Assembly (NCBI RefSeq): GCF_030450125.1
Contig: NZ_CP123923.1
Coordinates: 7,535,001 to 7,599,000, forward strand
Source: Streptomyces sp. WP-1
Lineage (GTDB): Bacteria > Actinomycetota > Actinomycetes > Streptomycetales > Streptomycetaceae
Direction: 5' to 3'
Length of the DNA: 64,000 nucleotides
Numbering within the stretch: the stretch's first letter is position 1; each line of letters opens with the position of its first letter. Below the pieces are notes generated by a model. The model searched no databases. It saw only the letters and a program-made list of their open reading frames with translations, and was not told the DNA's origin. This document shows, one piece after another, positions 18,336-27,276 of the stretch. The position numbers and the translations under genes were made by a program.

Positions 18336-20885
18336 GTGCCCGTCTCCATCGCCGGCCGCAGCGGCTGGTCCGACGAGACGTGGTCGTACCTCAACGACCC
18401 GCGGATGCCGGCGATGGAACACGGCTGGAAACTGCACGTCTCGGCGCGTCCCGGCGACCTCGACACCGTGACCGGACTCGTTCTGCCGGTCCTGTCCCGG
18501 CACGTCTGCCACGCCAAGTTCGCCCGCGACCCGGAGACCCTGCGCCGCCTCAACTCCGGGATGGTGAGCGCCGGAAGCGTCGGCAAGGCCATCACCGTCT
18601 ACTGCCCGGCCGACACGGTGGTCGACGTCGCCCGGGAACTCGCCGCCGTACTGCGCGGCCGGGAAGGACCGCGGGTCGTCAGCGACCGGCGGGTCGATCC
18701 GACGGCACCGGTCTACTACCGCTACGGCCCCTTCACCGGCGACTACCGGACCGGCCGGAGCGGGCGGCTCGAATCCGTCATGACCGGCCCGGACGGCCGG
18801 ATGTTCGACGGCCTGGCCGTCGGCCGCTACCGGTGCCCGCCCTGGGCCGAGGACCCCTTCGCGAGCGATTCCGGACCCGGCGACAACCCGTCCGCACCCC
18901 ACTTCGGCGGCGGACGCTACACGGTCACCGCCGGCATCGCGCGCGCACCCCAGGGCAACGTCTACCGCGCGGTCGACCGCACCTGCCGGCAGCCGGTGGT
19001 GGTCAAACAGGCGAGGGCCTACGTCGGCGAGGACGAATCCGGCACGGACGCCCGCCACCGGCTGCGCAACGAACACACGGTCCTCACCGCCCTCGACGGC
19101 GTCGCGGGCGTGCCCCGCGCACTGGACTACTTCGCCCACCAGTCGGACGAGTACCTGGTGATGAGCACCTGCGGCGACCGTGACCTGCGCCGGGAGGTCC
19201 TGCGCGACGGCCCGTACCGCGACGACGGCACCCGGCCGGAGCGCACCCTGTCCACCCTTGCCGCCAGGCTCCTTCGCGTCCTGGACGCCATCCACGCCCG
19301 AAACGTGGTCGTGCGCGACCTCAAGCCCGACAACGTCGTACTCGACGCCTCCGGCCCCGGCCACTGCCACATGATCGACTTCGGGATCAGCGAGCGGGAC
19401 GGCGCCGGCCCGGGAGGAGCGACCCCCGGATACACCGAGCCGGTTCTGCCCGCGAGCGGCCCGGCCGCCCCCGCCGACGACCACTACGCCCTCGGCGCGA
19501 CCCTCTTCTTCGCCGCCACCGGCATGGACCCGGTGATCGTCGACCGTGACCACGCGGTCAACCGGGACCGGACGCTGGCCTGCCTGGCATGGGCACTGCC
19601 CGGGCGCGCCCATCGGGAGATCCGGTCGTCGATATCCGGCCTCCTGAGCTTCGACCCGGCCGTACGGACCGCCACCGCCGACCGACTGCGCACCGGCACG
19701 GCCGGGACCACGCGCCGACCCGCGCGGCCCCGGATCGACGACGACCTGCTGGACGAGATCATCGAGCACACGACCGCGTTCTGCGTCGGTGAAGCGAGCG
19801 CGATCGTGGACCCGGTACGGGCCGCCCGGCTGAACGTCCCCACCTCGATCGACGTCTACGGCGGCAGCTCGGGGCTGGGACTGGAACTCCTCCACCACGT
19901 GCACCGGCCCCGCGTGCGTCCGACCGTGACCGCGCTGGCCCGGTGGACGGCGGAACAGTCCAGGAACCTCCCACCCGGCTTCTACACGGGCCGCACGGGC
20001 GTCGAACTCTTCCTCACCCAGGCGCAGTCGGCAGCAGGAGCCGGACCGTACGAGGACACGTGGTCCGGGCACCCCGCCCTGCCGGACCGCGCACCGGACG
20101 GCGGCCCACCGGAGGCGGACCTGATCGCGGGCGCCGCCGGGATCGGCCTCGGCCGACTGCTGCTGGCCCGCCACGCCCTCCGGGCCGGTCACCGGCACGC
20201 CGCACACCGGCACCTCGCCGTCGCCGCCGACTGCGACCGGATGCTGGCATCGGGCACCGCCCGGCTGACCCCGGCCGGCCCGGACACGACCGGCAGCGCC
20301 GCGCTCCGCGAGGGCATCGCCCACGGTGAGGCGGGCGTCGCCTGCTTCCTCCTCGAATACGGCGGCGTGTCCGGGGACCCGGACGCGATCAGCCGCTCCG
20401 AGCAGGCCGGCGCCCACCTGGCCGCCGTGACACCGGACATCATCGCGGCGGCCACCGGGCCAGGAGCGACACGCCGCTACGGCTCGTGGTGCCGGGGCCT
20501 GGCCGGCATCGGGACCGTACTCGTCCGTGCCGCCGAACGCCTCGACGAACCCGGATACCTCGACCTGGCCCGGCGGACCGCGCGCGCCTGCGCCGCACTG
20601 GCACCCCGGATGCCGCTGGTCACGCAGTGCTGCGGGCTGGCCGGGGCGGGCGAGCTGATGGTGGATGTCGCGGAGGCGTCCGGGTCCGAGGAGTTCTGGG
20701 ACGCGGCCGAGACCATCGCCCTGCTCATCCTGATCCGCAGCGGCGGCACCTGGTCCCGGCCCGTGTTCCCGGACACCGGTCTCGCCCGGTCGAGCGCCAC
20801 CTGGGCCGGCGGCTCCGCGGGCGTCCTGGCCTTCTTCAGACGACTGCGCGACCGGGGCGGCCCGCGGCTGGGCCGAGTCGCCTGA
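18336..20885 (+). CDS. Class IV-like lanthipeptide synthetase (lyase-kinase-cyclase)
   Basis: An 849-residue three-domain enzyme that phosphorylates Ser/Thr of the precursor, eliminates phosphate and cyclises onto Cys. Residues 1-200: OspF-like lyase (HGWKLHVSA with Lys32/His34, then CHAKFARD). Residues 200-480: kinase with Lys224 (VVVKQ), catalytic VRDLKPDNVVLD (Asp328) and DFG (Asp348). Residues 510-849: LanC-like cyclase. Zinc-ligand positions are Cys719 (SWCRGLAGIG), Cys765 and Cys766 (TQCCGLAGAG). Class III enzymes lack these ligands, so this is class IV-like; but the usual Cys-His-Gly is Cys-Cys-Gly, the three-cysteine set known from ProcM-type LanM. GTG start two bases after the precursor stop, with poor ribosome site, suggests coupling. 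Confidence 0.88.
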   Translation: MPVSIAGRSGWSDETWSYLNDPRMPAMEHGWKLHVSARPGDLDTVTGLVLPVLSRHVCHAKFARDPETLRRLNSGMVSAGSVGKAITVYCPADTVVDVARELAAVLRGREGPRVVSDRRVDPTAPVYYRYGPFTGDYRTGRSGRLESVMTGPDGRMFDGLAVGRYRCPPWAEDPFASDSGPGDNPSAPHFGGGRYTVTAGIARAPQGNVYRAVDRTCRQPVVVKQARAYVGEDESGTDARHRLRNEHTVLTALDGVAGVPRALDYFAHQSDEYLVMSTCGDRDLRREVLRDGPYRDDGTRPERTLSTLAARLLRVLDAIHARNVVVRDLKPDNVVLDASGPGHCHMIDFGISERDGAGPGGATPGYTEPVLPASGPAAPADDHYALGATLFFAATGMDPVIVDRDHAVNRDRTLACLAWALPGRAHREIRSSISGLLSFDPAVRTATADRLRTGTAGTTRRPARPRIDDDLLDEIIEHTTAFCVGEASAIVDPVRAARLNVPTSIDVYGGSSGLGLELLHHVHRPRVRPTVTALARWTAEQSRNLPPGFYTGRTGVELFLTQAQSAAGAGPYEDTWSGHPALPDRAPDGGPPEADLIAGAAGIGLGRLLLARHALRAGHRHAAHRHLAVAADCDRMLASGTARLTPAGPDTTGSAALREGIAHGEAGVACFLLEYGGVSGDPDAISRSEQAGAHLAAVTPDIIAAATGPGATRRYGSWCRGLAGIGTVLVRAAERLDEPGYLDLARRTARACAALAPRMPLVTQCCGLAGAGELMVDVAEASGSEEFWDAAETIALLILIRSGGTWSRPVFPDTGLARSSATWAGGSAGVLAFFRRLRDRGGPRLGRVA

Positions 20886-21171
20886 CCGCCGCCGACGTCG
20901 CGCACGGTGCCTGACATGGGTAATTCGTACGCGTCCCAGAACTGTGAGCGGCTCGTCGAGGATGCCGTTCTTGGCCGGGTCGGACACCTCGTCCGGCACG
21001 CCCGCCGGATTGCTCTCCCAGACGGCGGGGGACAGCGGCACTGCGGGGGACAGCGGCGCTGGGGATGGGAAACGCCCCGCGCCGCCGAGCGGACGCGTCG
21101 CGGGATCGGCCGAGGGCCTCCACGCTGGAAAGCGGGGGAGTGCGCGGACACAGGTGCGAAGGAGAGCCGGC

Positions 21172-21399
21172 ATGGCGAAGAAACGTGACGCGGGCAGCGA
21201 ACTGAAGAAGGGCGATCACGTCACCTGGCGCAGCCACGGGAGCCAGGCCGAGGGTGACGTGGAGAAGGAGATCACCGGACGCACACAGGCCGCCGGCCGC
21301 ACGGTGGACGCCTCGCCGGGCGACCCGCAGTACGAGGTGCGAAGCGAGAAGTCCGGCAGGACAGCGGTGCACAAGCCGTCCTCGCTGAAGAAGAAGTGA
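21172..21399 (+). CDS. HVA1/DUF2945 Tudor-like small protein
   Basis: A 75-residue basic protein, ATG set by GAAGGAGAG. KKGDHVTWRSHGSQAEGDVE and YEVRSEKSGRTAVHKPSSL are the hallmark of the hypervirulence-associated TUDOR family (formerly DUF2945), common in stress regulons of actinobacteria and proteobacteria. Soluble and cytoplasmic. Often next to a DUF3140 gene, as the remnant downstream here also suggests. Confidence 0.85.
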   Translation: MAKKRDAGSELKKGDHVTWRSHGSQAEGDVEKEITGRTQAAGRTVDASPGDPQYEVRSEKSGRTAVHKPSSLKKK

Positions 21400-21535
21400 A
21401 CCGGCCTGGACGGCGACGAGCGCAAAGAGGCCGGTCAGGCCTTTCATGAGCTGGTGGACATGACACCGGCCGAGCTGGAGTAGTGGCCCGCCTCCGACCG
21501 GTCACGCCGCCGGGCCGCACCAGGACGGAGCCGAG
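21400..21535 (+). pseudogene. Remnant of a DUF3140-type gene
   Basis: In frame straight after the HVA1 stop, the translation reads AGQAFHELVDMTPAELE, then TAG (21481-21483), then WPASDRSRR. The pattern FHxLVxMTxxELxxWLxTD is typical of DUF3140 proteins, so a sense codon before W has become a stop, and the N-terminal part is missing. 21536-21826 shows nothing further. Confidence 0.5.
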
Positions 21536-21826
21536 GCCGCCACCGGGTCCCGTGTCACGAGCGTCGGCGCGCAGCGCGCCGCGGCCGCCCCGCCCGTGCC
21601 GCGATGGCGTCACCATGTCGCATGTGGTGGGACGGCAGCTCGCAGGCGCCTCGCCGGCCGACTTCGCGACGCGGTCGGAACGGACCACACGTACGCCGTG
21701 CCGCCGACTCATGGCGCTTGCCGCCGCACCGCCGCACCACCGCGACGACGTACGCTTGGATGTCGGCTTGTCGCCACCGCCCCGCGGCGAGCCGCCGCGC
21801 AACGCCCGCCGCCTCCGGAGCCCTCC

Positions 21827-23011
21827 ATGACCCGACCGTCCGCCACACCGGACGACGGCCGCGACGCGCTGTTCGGCCTGGAAGCCCTCGGTGCGCCGGA
21901 CACCCCGCCCGCCGCGCGAGCAGCCGACGACGCGTTCCGGACCAGCGACACGGCCCGCCGTCTGCTGCCGGTACGGCAGATCTATGCCGAGCCCGCCGCC
22001 GCCGCGTCACCGCGCGGCCGGCAGGTGCTCGACCGGTTCCCGCACGCCCAGGTGATCGAGGTGGCCTCGCATTGGGGCATCCCCGGCCTCCACGGCAACG
22101 ACGGCAATGTGGAGCGCTGGGTCCGCGTCAAGGGCGAGACGCTGGTCCTCGGGGTGAAGAAGAACCTGACCACCCGCCCCAACGGCCGGTCCGCCGACTG
22201 GATCGCCCCGGGTCCGTCCAACGGTTGCGCACTGGCCTGCTCCTACTGCTACGTGCCGCGCCGCAAGGGGTACGCCAACCCCATCACCGTCTTCACCAAC
22301 ACGGACCGGATCATCGCCCACCTGGGCCGCCACATCGCGCGACAGGGCAGGAAACCCGAACCCAACCAGTGCGACGACACGGCGTGGGTGTACGACATCG
22401 GGGAGAACGGCGACTGCGCGGTGGACGCCCTGATCTGCGACAACACGGCCGACCTGGTGCACGCCTTCAGGCGGTGGCCCACGGCCAAGGCATCCTTCGC
22501 CACGAAGTTCGTCAATCCCGACCTTTTGGGTTACGACCCGGGCGGCCGTACACGCATCCGGTTCTCCCTCATGCCGGCGGACGACTCGCGGCTCCTGGAC
22601 CTGCGCACCTCGTCGGTCGACGGGCGCATCGCCGCCGCCGCGGACTTCCTGGACGCGGGCTACGAGGTGCACTTCAACCTCTCTCCCGTCGTGCTGCGCC
22701 CCGGATGGCGCGTCGCGTGGGCCGACCTGCTGAGGCACCTCGACGACGTGCTGCCGGAGCGGGTCAAACGCCAGGCGGCGGCCGAGGTGATCATGCTCAC
22801 CCACAACCAGGACCTGCACGAGGTCAACCTCGGCTGGCACCCCAGGGGCGAGAGCCTGCTCTGGCAGCCGCACCTCCAGCAGGCCAAGCGCTCAGAGAAC
22901 GGCGCGCTGAACGTCCGCTACCGCAACCACGTCAAGGCACAAGCTCTGAACGACCTGCGCGAGCTGATCGCGGCTCATGCGCCTTGGCTGCGGATCCGGT
23001 ACGCGTTCTGA
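21827..23011 (+). CDS. Spore photoproduct lyase family radical SAM protein
   Basis: A 394-residue protein; ATG at 21827 with GGAG upstream. CALACSYCYV (about residue 137) is the radical SAM Cys-x3-Cys-x2-Cys cluster motif, and GPSNGCALACSYCYVPRRKG plus LGYDPGGRTRIRFSLMP match the spore-photoproduct-lyase-like family, which repairs UV lesions in spore DNA of endospore formers. Actinobacterial members are common; their lesion specificity is less certain. Monocistronic, with a convergent DedA gene after it. Confidence 0.85.
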   Translation: MTRPSATPDDGRDALFGLEALGAPDTPPAARAADDAFRTSDTARRLLPVRQIYAEPAAAASPRGRQVLDRFPHAQVIEVASHWGIPGLHGNDGNVERWVRVKGETLVLGVKKNLTTRPNGRSADWIAPGPSNGCALACSYCYVPRRKGYANPITVFTNTDRIIAHLGRHIARQGRKPEPNQCDDTAWVYDIGENGDCAVDALICDNTADLVHAFRRWPTAKASFATKFVNPDLLGYDPGGRTRIRFSLMPADDSRLLDLRTSSVDGRIAAAADFLDAGYEVHFNLSPVVLRPGWRVAWADLLRHLDDVLPERVKRQAAAEVIMLTHNQDLHEVNLGWHPRGESLLWQPHLQQAKRSENGALNVRYRNHVKAQALNDLRELIAAHAPWLRIRYAF

Positions 23012-23098
23012 GGTGCGTCCTGGGCAGTGCCGTCGCCGAGTTCTTCCGCCGCGACGGTCCTCACCGTGGTCACCGTGGTGCTGATCACGGGGATCGTC

Positions 23099-23752
23099 TC
23101 ATCGGGGTACCGAGGGGTGGTCCTGTGCCTGCTGGTGGCGGCGCTTGAGCCAGGCGCGGGCGACGAAGGCCGCCAGGAGGAGGGCGAGGGCGGGCAGCAG
23201 CAGGAGCTGGTATCGCATGGCCTGGTGGTAGAGGGGGCCGATGTCGGTTCCGGCACCGTAGCCGAGCGCTGTCCATACGACCGTCCAGAAGGCGGCACCG
23301 AGCGCGTTGGCGGCGGAGAACCGCGGATGCGGAAGGCGGTTGGCACCGGCGAGCAGGCCGTTGGTCTGACGCAGTACGTCCACGAAGCGGGAGACCAGGA
23401 CGATCGGTATGCCGCGACGCCGGTAAAACGTCTCGGCACGCGCGTAGCGCTGCGGGGTGAGGCCGACGTAGCGCCCGTAACGGTCGATCAGCGTGCTGCC
23501 CCGGCGGCGGCCGAGCAGGTATGCGGCCTCTGCCGCGGCGGTGGCGGCCACCCAGGCGACCAGCGAGACGGCGACGACGTTCATCCGGCCGGTGCCCGCG
23601 TACACGGCGGCCACGATGATCATCGTCTGCCCGGGAACGGGAATCAGCGCATTGTCCAGGCCCACCAGCAACGCCAGCGCCGCGTAGCCGCCCCGGTCCA
23701 GCAACGGTTGCAGATGTGCCAGCGCGCCGGGCAGCCCCGCATCGGCGCTCAC
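23099..23752 (-). CDS. DedA-family membrane protein
   Basis: A 217-residue integral membrane protein of the DedA/SNARE-associated family (lipid scramblase-like). Diagnostic regions: LDNALIPVPGQTMIIVAAVY near the start, the amphipathic Arg-rich segment RYGRYVGLTPQRYARAETFY, then SRFVDVLRQTNGLLAGANRL, followed by two terminal helices. GTG at 23752 with GGGGGGAGCAGGA is preferred over the longer frame because of this ribosome site. Confidence 0.85.
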   Translation of the reverse strand: MSADAGLPGALAHLQPLLDRGGYAALALLVGLDNALIPVPGQTMIIVAAVYAGTGRMNVVAVSLVAWVAATAAAEAAYLLGRRRGSTLIDRYGRYVGLTPQRYARAETFYRRRGIPIVLVSRFVDVLRQTNGLLAGANRLPHPRFSAANALGAAFWTVVWTALGYGAGTDIGPLYHQAMRYQLLLLPALALLLAAFVARAWLKRRHQQAQDHPSVPR

Positions 23753-24072
23753 TCCTGCTCCCCCCGTGACGCGCACACACGCCCTTGCCGCGCCACGACC
23801 CCGCCGATCAGCCCGCCGATCAGCCCCCTTGACACCACCGACAGCTCCTCCTGTTGTGCGCACAGTCCCGATGGACGCGCGGTACCCGCTCTGGGCCGCG
23901 CAATGCAGCTTCCTCCGGTACGGCCGGCCTCGGCGAGCGCGACGCTGCTCCCCCCTGTTGAATACGGTGGCGTTCGTGTCTCGATTCGTTTCACTCGAAT
24001 GGATCGATATGCTCAGCTTTTCCCGGGCAGGACCGTGAGAGGGATCATCAGGTCGACTTGCTGGGAGCAGAA
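23753..24072. promoter_or_regulatory. Divergent intergenic region with an ATTCG/CGAAT inverted repeat
   Basis: 320 gene-free bases between the DedA gene and a small secreted-protein gene. ATTCG-7-CGAAT at 23984-24000, inside a slightly longer imperfect repeat, sits about 75 bases before the secreted-protein start and may be an operator. An 11-base direct repeat occurs at 23806-23826. Confidence 0.35.
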
Positions 24073-24408
24073 TTGAGGAATCGCGCCATCACCTCCGTGG
24101 CCGTCGCCGCCGCTCTGTTCGGGCTGAGCACGGTACTGCCCGCGTCGGCCGCCCCGGCCCCTGCGGACATCCGCTCCGGCCTGGACTGCGCCACCTGGAT
24201 TCACAACAATGACCCGTTGACCGGCGGGGTGGATTGCACCAACAACACCAGCGGCCCGATCACCTTCCACGCCGACATCGTCTGCGGCTGGGCGCCGGAC
24301 GTCCAAGGCAACTCCGTGACGGCGCAGCCGGGCCGTACCGAGGAGTCGGCGGGGCACTGCGCCGTCTACTCCACCGGCATCGGCCACATCGGATGGACGG
24401 TGGAGTAG
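24073..24408 (+). CDS. Small secreted protein, 111 residues
   Basis: TTG at 24073 preceded by GGGAG gives a clean signal peptide (RNRAITSVAVAAALFGLSTV, then LPASA); TTG at 24058 is an alternative. The mature part of about 85 residues has four cysteines (DCATW, DCTNN, VCGW, HCAVY), suggesting two disulphides. No family recognised. Likely extracellular. Confidence 0.65.
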   Translation: MRNRAITSVAVAAALFGLSTVLPASAAPAPADIRSGLDCATWIHNNDPLTGGVDCTNNTSGPITFHADIVCGWAPDVQGNSVTAQPGRTEESAGHCAVYSTGIGHIGWTVE

Positions 24409-24499
24409 CCTCACGAAGTCGCCTCCCGTGGCCGCGTGACCGGTTCGGGGGCCCCGGAGACACCCGTTCCGCGGGGCCGACGCTGGAGGCGGAACGCTG

Positions 24500-24763
24500 T
24501 CAGCCGGTCTCTCTCACCGAGTGCAGGGAGCCGTTGAGGGTGCCTTCCTGCTGTTCGTAGTGGGAGAGTGCGAGGCCGAGACCGATGAACGTCGGTGCCC
24601 ATTCGCCGACGAAGATCCCCCATCGGTCGGCGCGCTCGACACCGGCCTTCTCGGCCTGCAGGCTCGCGAACCAGGAGACGAAGCTCAGACCGACCGAAGC
24701 CAGCCCGGCGATGTAAGCGTGCTCGCTGCGGATGCCCAGGTCGTGCATCTTCTTGATCACCAT
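24500..24763 (-). CDS. Small membrane protein, 87 residues
   Basis: ATG with GGAG eight bases upstream. One clear hydrophobic segment (AYIAGLASVGLSFVSWFASL) and a second weaker one (FVGEWAPTFIGLGLALSHYE). The pattern is that of small conserved actinobacterial membrane proteins of unknown role. Alone on this strand. Confidence 0.65.
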   Translation of the reverse strand: MVIKKMHDLGIRSEHAYIAGLASVGLSFVSWFASLQAEKAGVERADRWGIFVGEWAPTFIGLGLALSHYEQQEGTLNGSLHSVRETG

Positions 24764-25015
24764 GGGGCGCTCTCCGTTCTCGGGGTTGCCTGTCGGAGTA
24801 TCCAGTCCCCGTACGCCCTATTCATCCCATATGGGTGCAGTTGTGATGAGGGTCGGGACGGGGCAGACGGTCGGTCCCGTCATGGCCGAAGAATTCTGGG
24901 GACCAAGGGATGAGGGAGCCATCAGTGCTCGAAGGCGTCCTTCGTCTTCTCCCCGGCCGCACGAGGAGTGCCCTCGGCGATGGAGGGCATACGGCGGGTC
25001 AGGAGGTTGATAACC

Positions 25016-25186
25016 ATGGTTCCCCTTTTGCTCGTACTGCTTCTCGCGCTCATCCTTTTCGGCGCCGGGTTCGCCGTCCAGATTCTCTGGTGGGTGGCTC
25101 TGGTCGTCCTCGTGGTGTGGCTGCTCGGGTTCCTCGTGCGCTCCACGAACGCCGGCGGCGGCCGCGGCCGCTGGTACCGATGGTGA
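25016..25186 (+). CDS. Small hydrophobic protein, 56 residues
   Basis: ATG at 25016 has a strong AGGAGG nine bases upstream, so the longer frame is rejected. Two hydrophobic helices (VPLLLVLLLALILFGAGFAV; LWWVALVVLVVWLLGFLV) and a GRGRWYRW end, the form of a small hydrophobic protein widespread in Streptomyces. It is followed by a strong terminator. Confidence 0.75.
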   Translation: MVPLLLVLLLALILFGAGFAVQILWWVALVVLVVWLLGFLVRSTNAGGGRGRWYRW

Positions 25187-25214
25187 CCTGACCGCACATC
25201 ACACATCCGCCCTG

Positions 25215-25246
25215 TGGGGCCCGGCCGTTTGCTCGGCCGGGCCCCA
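25215..25246 (+). terminator. Strong stem-loop terminator
   Basis: A 12-base GC-only stem (GGGGCCCGGCCG / CGGCCGGGCCCC) with a 6-base loop, 30 bases after the hydrophobic-protein stop. It lacks a long U-tract, as is usual in Streptomyces. Confidence 0.8.
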
Positions 25247-25670
25247 TCGCGCACCACTACCGGCACTGCCCTGCTCAGCGATGGTGAGGCAACCGAGGGC
25301 GCCACTTCCGAGAATGCGCTGGTGGCCGCGGTGAATCCTGCCCGCCCAAGGCTGCGGAGGAGAGGGATTGCGCCCGTTTGCTCCGGTGAGCGTACGAATC
25401 GCGTACCTTGCGCGTACGAAGTTCGAGTGGCGGAAACGACACGCAGATGCCGGGCCTCCTTCTCCTTGACGCTTTCTCTGTGCCGGGAAGGTGTGCGACG
25501 GTGGGAGGACAAACGAGACCGACCGGCCCGCTCCAAGCGCTGGTCTTTCGGGGAGCCGGGCGTTGCCCCCATCCCGGGCACCGGGCCCCTGCCATCGTCG
25601 TGGACCCCCTTTTCGCTACGGGGGCGCTCGTCTTTGGGCTCATCAACCCCCGGAAGGGGGCGCGCCCAGT
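25247..25670. other. Gene-free interval before the STAS gene
   Basis: No supported gene in about 420 bases. It contains CGTACGAA and GCGTACG repeats around 25390-25425 that could be regulator sites for the STAS gene downstream; no clear promoter was located. Confidence 0.35.
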
Positions 25671-26012
25671 ATGTACGCCACCACAACCCTCGACGGCACG
25701 TCGGCTCGCATATCGTGGCGCGGAGACGTCGATTTCGACACTCTGCCCGCGCTGCGCGCGGCCGCCGACGCGCTACCGGCAGACGTGGCCGACCTGCTGT
25801 GGGACCTGAACGACGCGCCTTTCATGGACGTCACCGGTCTCCACTTCCTTTTCGCCCCCACTCAGGTCGACGGCCCGAACCGCCGGACGACCGTGACGGG
25901 CCTGCGCCAGCAGCCGCTGCGGCTGTTGCTCTTGGCCGCGGACCTCGACCCTGCCGCCTTTGACATCGCCCGCCTGCCTCCGGAATTTCGGCCGCCCCCG
26001 GACAGCTTCTGA
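25671..26012 (+). CDS. STAS-domain protein (anti-sigma factor antagonist-like)
   Basis: A 113-residue single STAS domain: ARISWRGDVDFDTLPALRAA then LLWDLNDAPFMDVTGLHFLF, matching the beta-strand/helix pattern of anti-anti-sigma factors. The usual phosphorylated Ser (D-S-S/T) is replaced by DVTG, so regulation by phosphorylation would use the Thr or be lost. It lies near a SigB-family sigma gene and may act in its partner-switching network. Confidence 0.75.
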   Translation: MYATTTLDGTSARISWRGDVDFDTLPALRAAADALPADVADLLWDLNDAPFMDVTGLHFLFAPTQVDGPNRRTTVTGLRQQPLRLLLLAADLDPAAFDIARLPPEFRPPPDSF

Positions 26013-26258
26013 GCGGCTCAGATGACGGCGTGCGCGCGCTCCCGCGAGTCCCGCTGCCGGAGTAGCTCCAGCGTCGAGGGCCAGGGCCTGGCCGTCCCGG
26101 GAAGAAGCGGGCACGGCCGGACCAGCGAACGCGGACACCGCGGGTTTCCCTTTGCCGCGCGGTCGCCGTGAGAAGCCGGCCTCGCTCGGGCGTGGAAACA
26201 CGGATGGCAGCGGCTTGGCCCCGGGCCCTGCCCGACCCCCGGATCCGCAGGAACACAT

Positions 26259-26283
26259 GCATGAAGGCAAAATGGCGGGGTAA
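26259..26283 (+). promoter_or_regulatory. Candidate SigB-type promoter of the sigma-factor gene
   Basis: GCAT, 15 bases, GGGTAA, close to the Streptomyces SigB consensus GNNT-N14-16-GGGTAC/T. It lies 63 bases before the start of the sigma gene, suggesting autoregulation. The rest of 26013-26345 shows no gene. Confidence 0.4.
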
Positions 26284-26345
26284 TCGGAGCTCCGAAAGTT
26301 GATCTGACGGTCGGCTGCGATGCCGACGCCACCTCGGGAGGGGAC

Positions 26346-27191
26346 ATGCCGCTCATGACCACGATGGCAACCGGCACGCGGGTCACCGGCCTGCCCGATG
26401 TGGTCGAGCCCTCCAAGGTGGCGCCCAAGGACGCCCGCGATCTCTCCCGGCTCTTCTTCGAACAGCTGGCGACGCTGGAGGAGGGCACGGCCGAGCACAG
26501 CTACGCCCGCAACACGCTGATCGAGATGAACATGTCGCTGGTCCGCTACGCGGCCGGCCGGTTCCGCAGCCGGGGACCGGAGGAGATGGAGGACATCGTC
26601 CAGGTCGGCATGATCGGCCTGATCAAGGCGATCGACCGGTTCGAGCTGTCCCGCGAGGCGGAGTTCACCTCCTTCGCGATCCCCTACATCGTCGGTGAGA
26701 TCAAGCGGTTCTTCCGGGACACCACCTGGGCCGTGCATGTGCCCCGGCGGCTCCAGGAGGCCCGGGTCCAGCTCGCCCGGGCGACGGAGGAGCTGCGCGG
26801 ACGCCTGGACCGCGAGCCGACGGTCAAGGAGCTGTCGGAGCTGATGAGCCTGCCCGAGGACGAGGTGCGCGAGGCCCGGCTGGCCTCGAACGGCTACAAC
26901 TCCTCCTCCCTGGACGCCACCCTCAACGGCAGCGAGGACGGCGAGTCCGTGCTGCGGGACTTCATCGGCGCCGAGGACACCGCGCTGGAGCTGGTGGAGG
27001 ACTTCCACGCCCTGGCGCCGCTGATCGCCGGGCTGGAGGAGCGGGACCGGCGGATCATCCACCTGCGGTTCGTCGAGGAACTCACCCAGGCGGAGATCGG
27101 CGAGCGCCTGGGCGTCTCCCAGATGCACGTCTCCCGGCTGCTCTCCCGCTGCCTGGCCCGCCTGCGCGAGGGCATGCTCACCACCGGCTGA
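26346..27191 (+). CDS. RNA polymerase sigma factor, SigB/SigF family
   Basis: A 281-residue sigma factor. Region 2 has NMSLVRYAAGRFRSRG and MEDIVQVGMIGLIKAIDRFE with FTSFAIPYIVGEIKRFFRD; region 3 has WAVHVPRRLQEARVQLARA; region 4 ends with LTQAEIGERLGVSQMHVSRL. This is the stress/development SigB-SigF-SigG group. ATG at 26346 with GGGAGGGG six bases upstream. A likely anti-sigma kinase (27277-27789) and antagonists are beside it, so it is probably held inactive until dephosphorylated STAS proteins release it. Confidence 0.9.
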   Translation: MPLMTTMATGTRVTGLPDVVEPSKVAPKDARDLSRLFFEQLATLEEGTAEHSYARNTLIEMNMSLVRYAAGRFRSRGPEEMEDIVQVGMIGLIKAIDRFELSREAEFTSFAIPYIVGEIKRFFRDTTWAVHVPRRLQEARVQLARATEELRGRLDREPTVKELSELMSLPEDEVREARLASNGYNSSSLDATLNGSEDGESVLRDFIGAEDTALELVEDFHALAPLIAGLEERDRRIIHLRFVEELTQAEIGERLGVSQMHVSRLLSRCLARLREGMLTTG

Positions 27192-27276
27192 CCCTCCTCG
27201 GCCGTGCTCGCCGACTCCCACCGTGTGGCTCGATGCCGACTCCCACTGTGCGGTCGACGCAGGTCGATGGAGCGGG

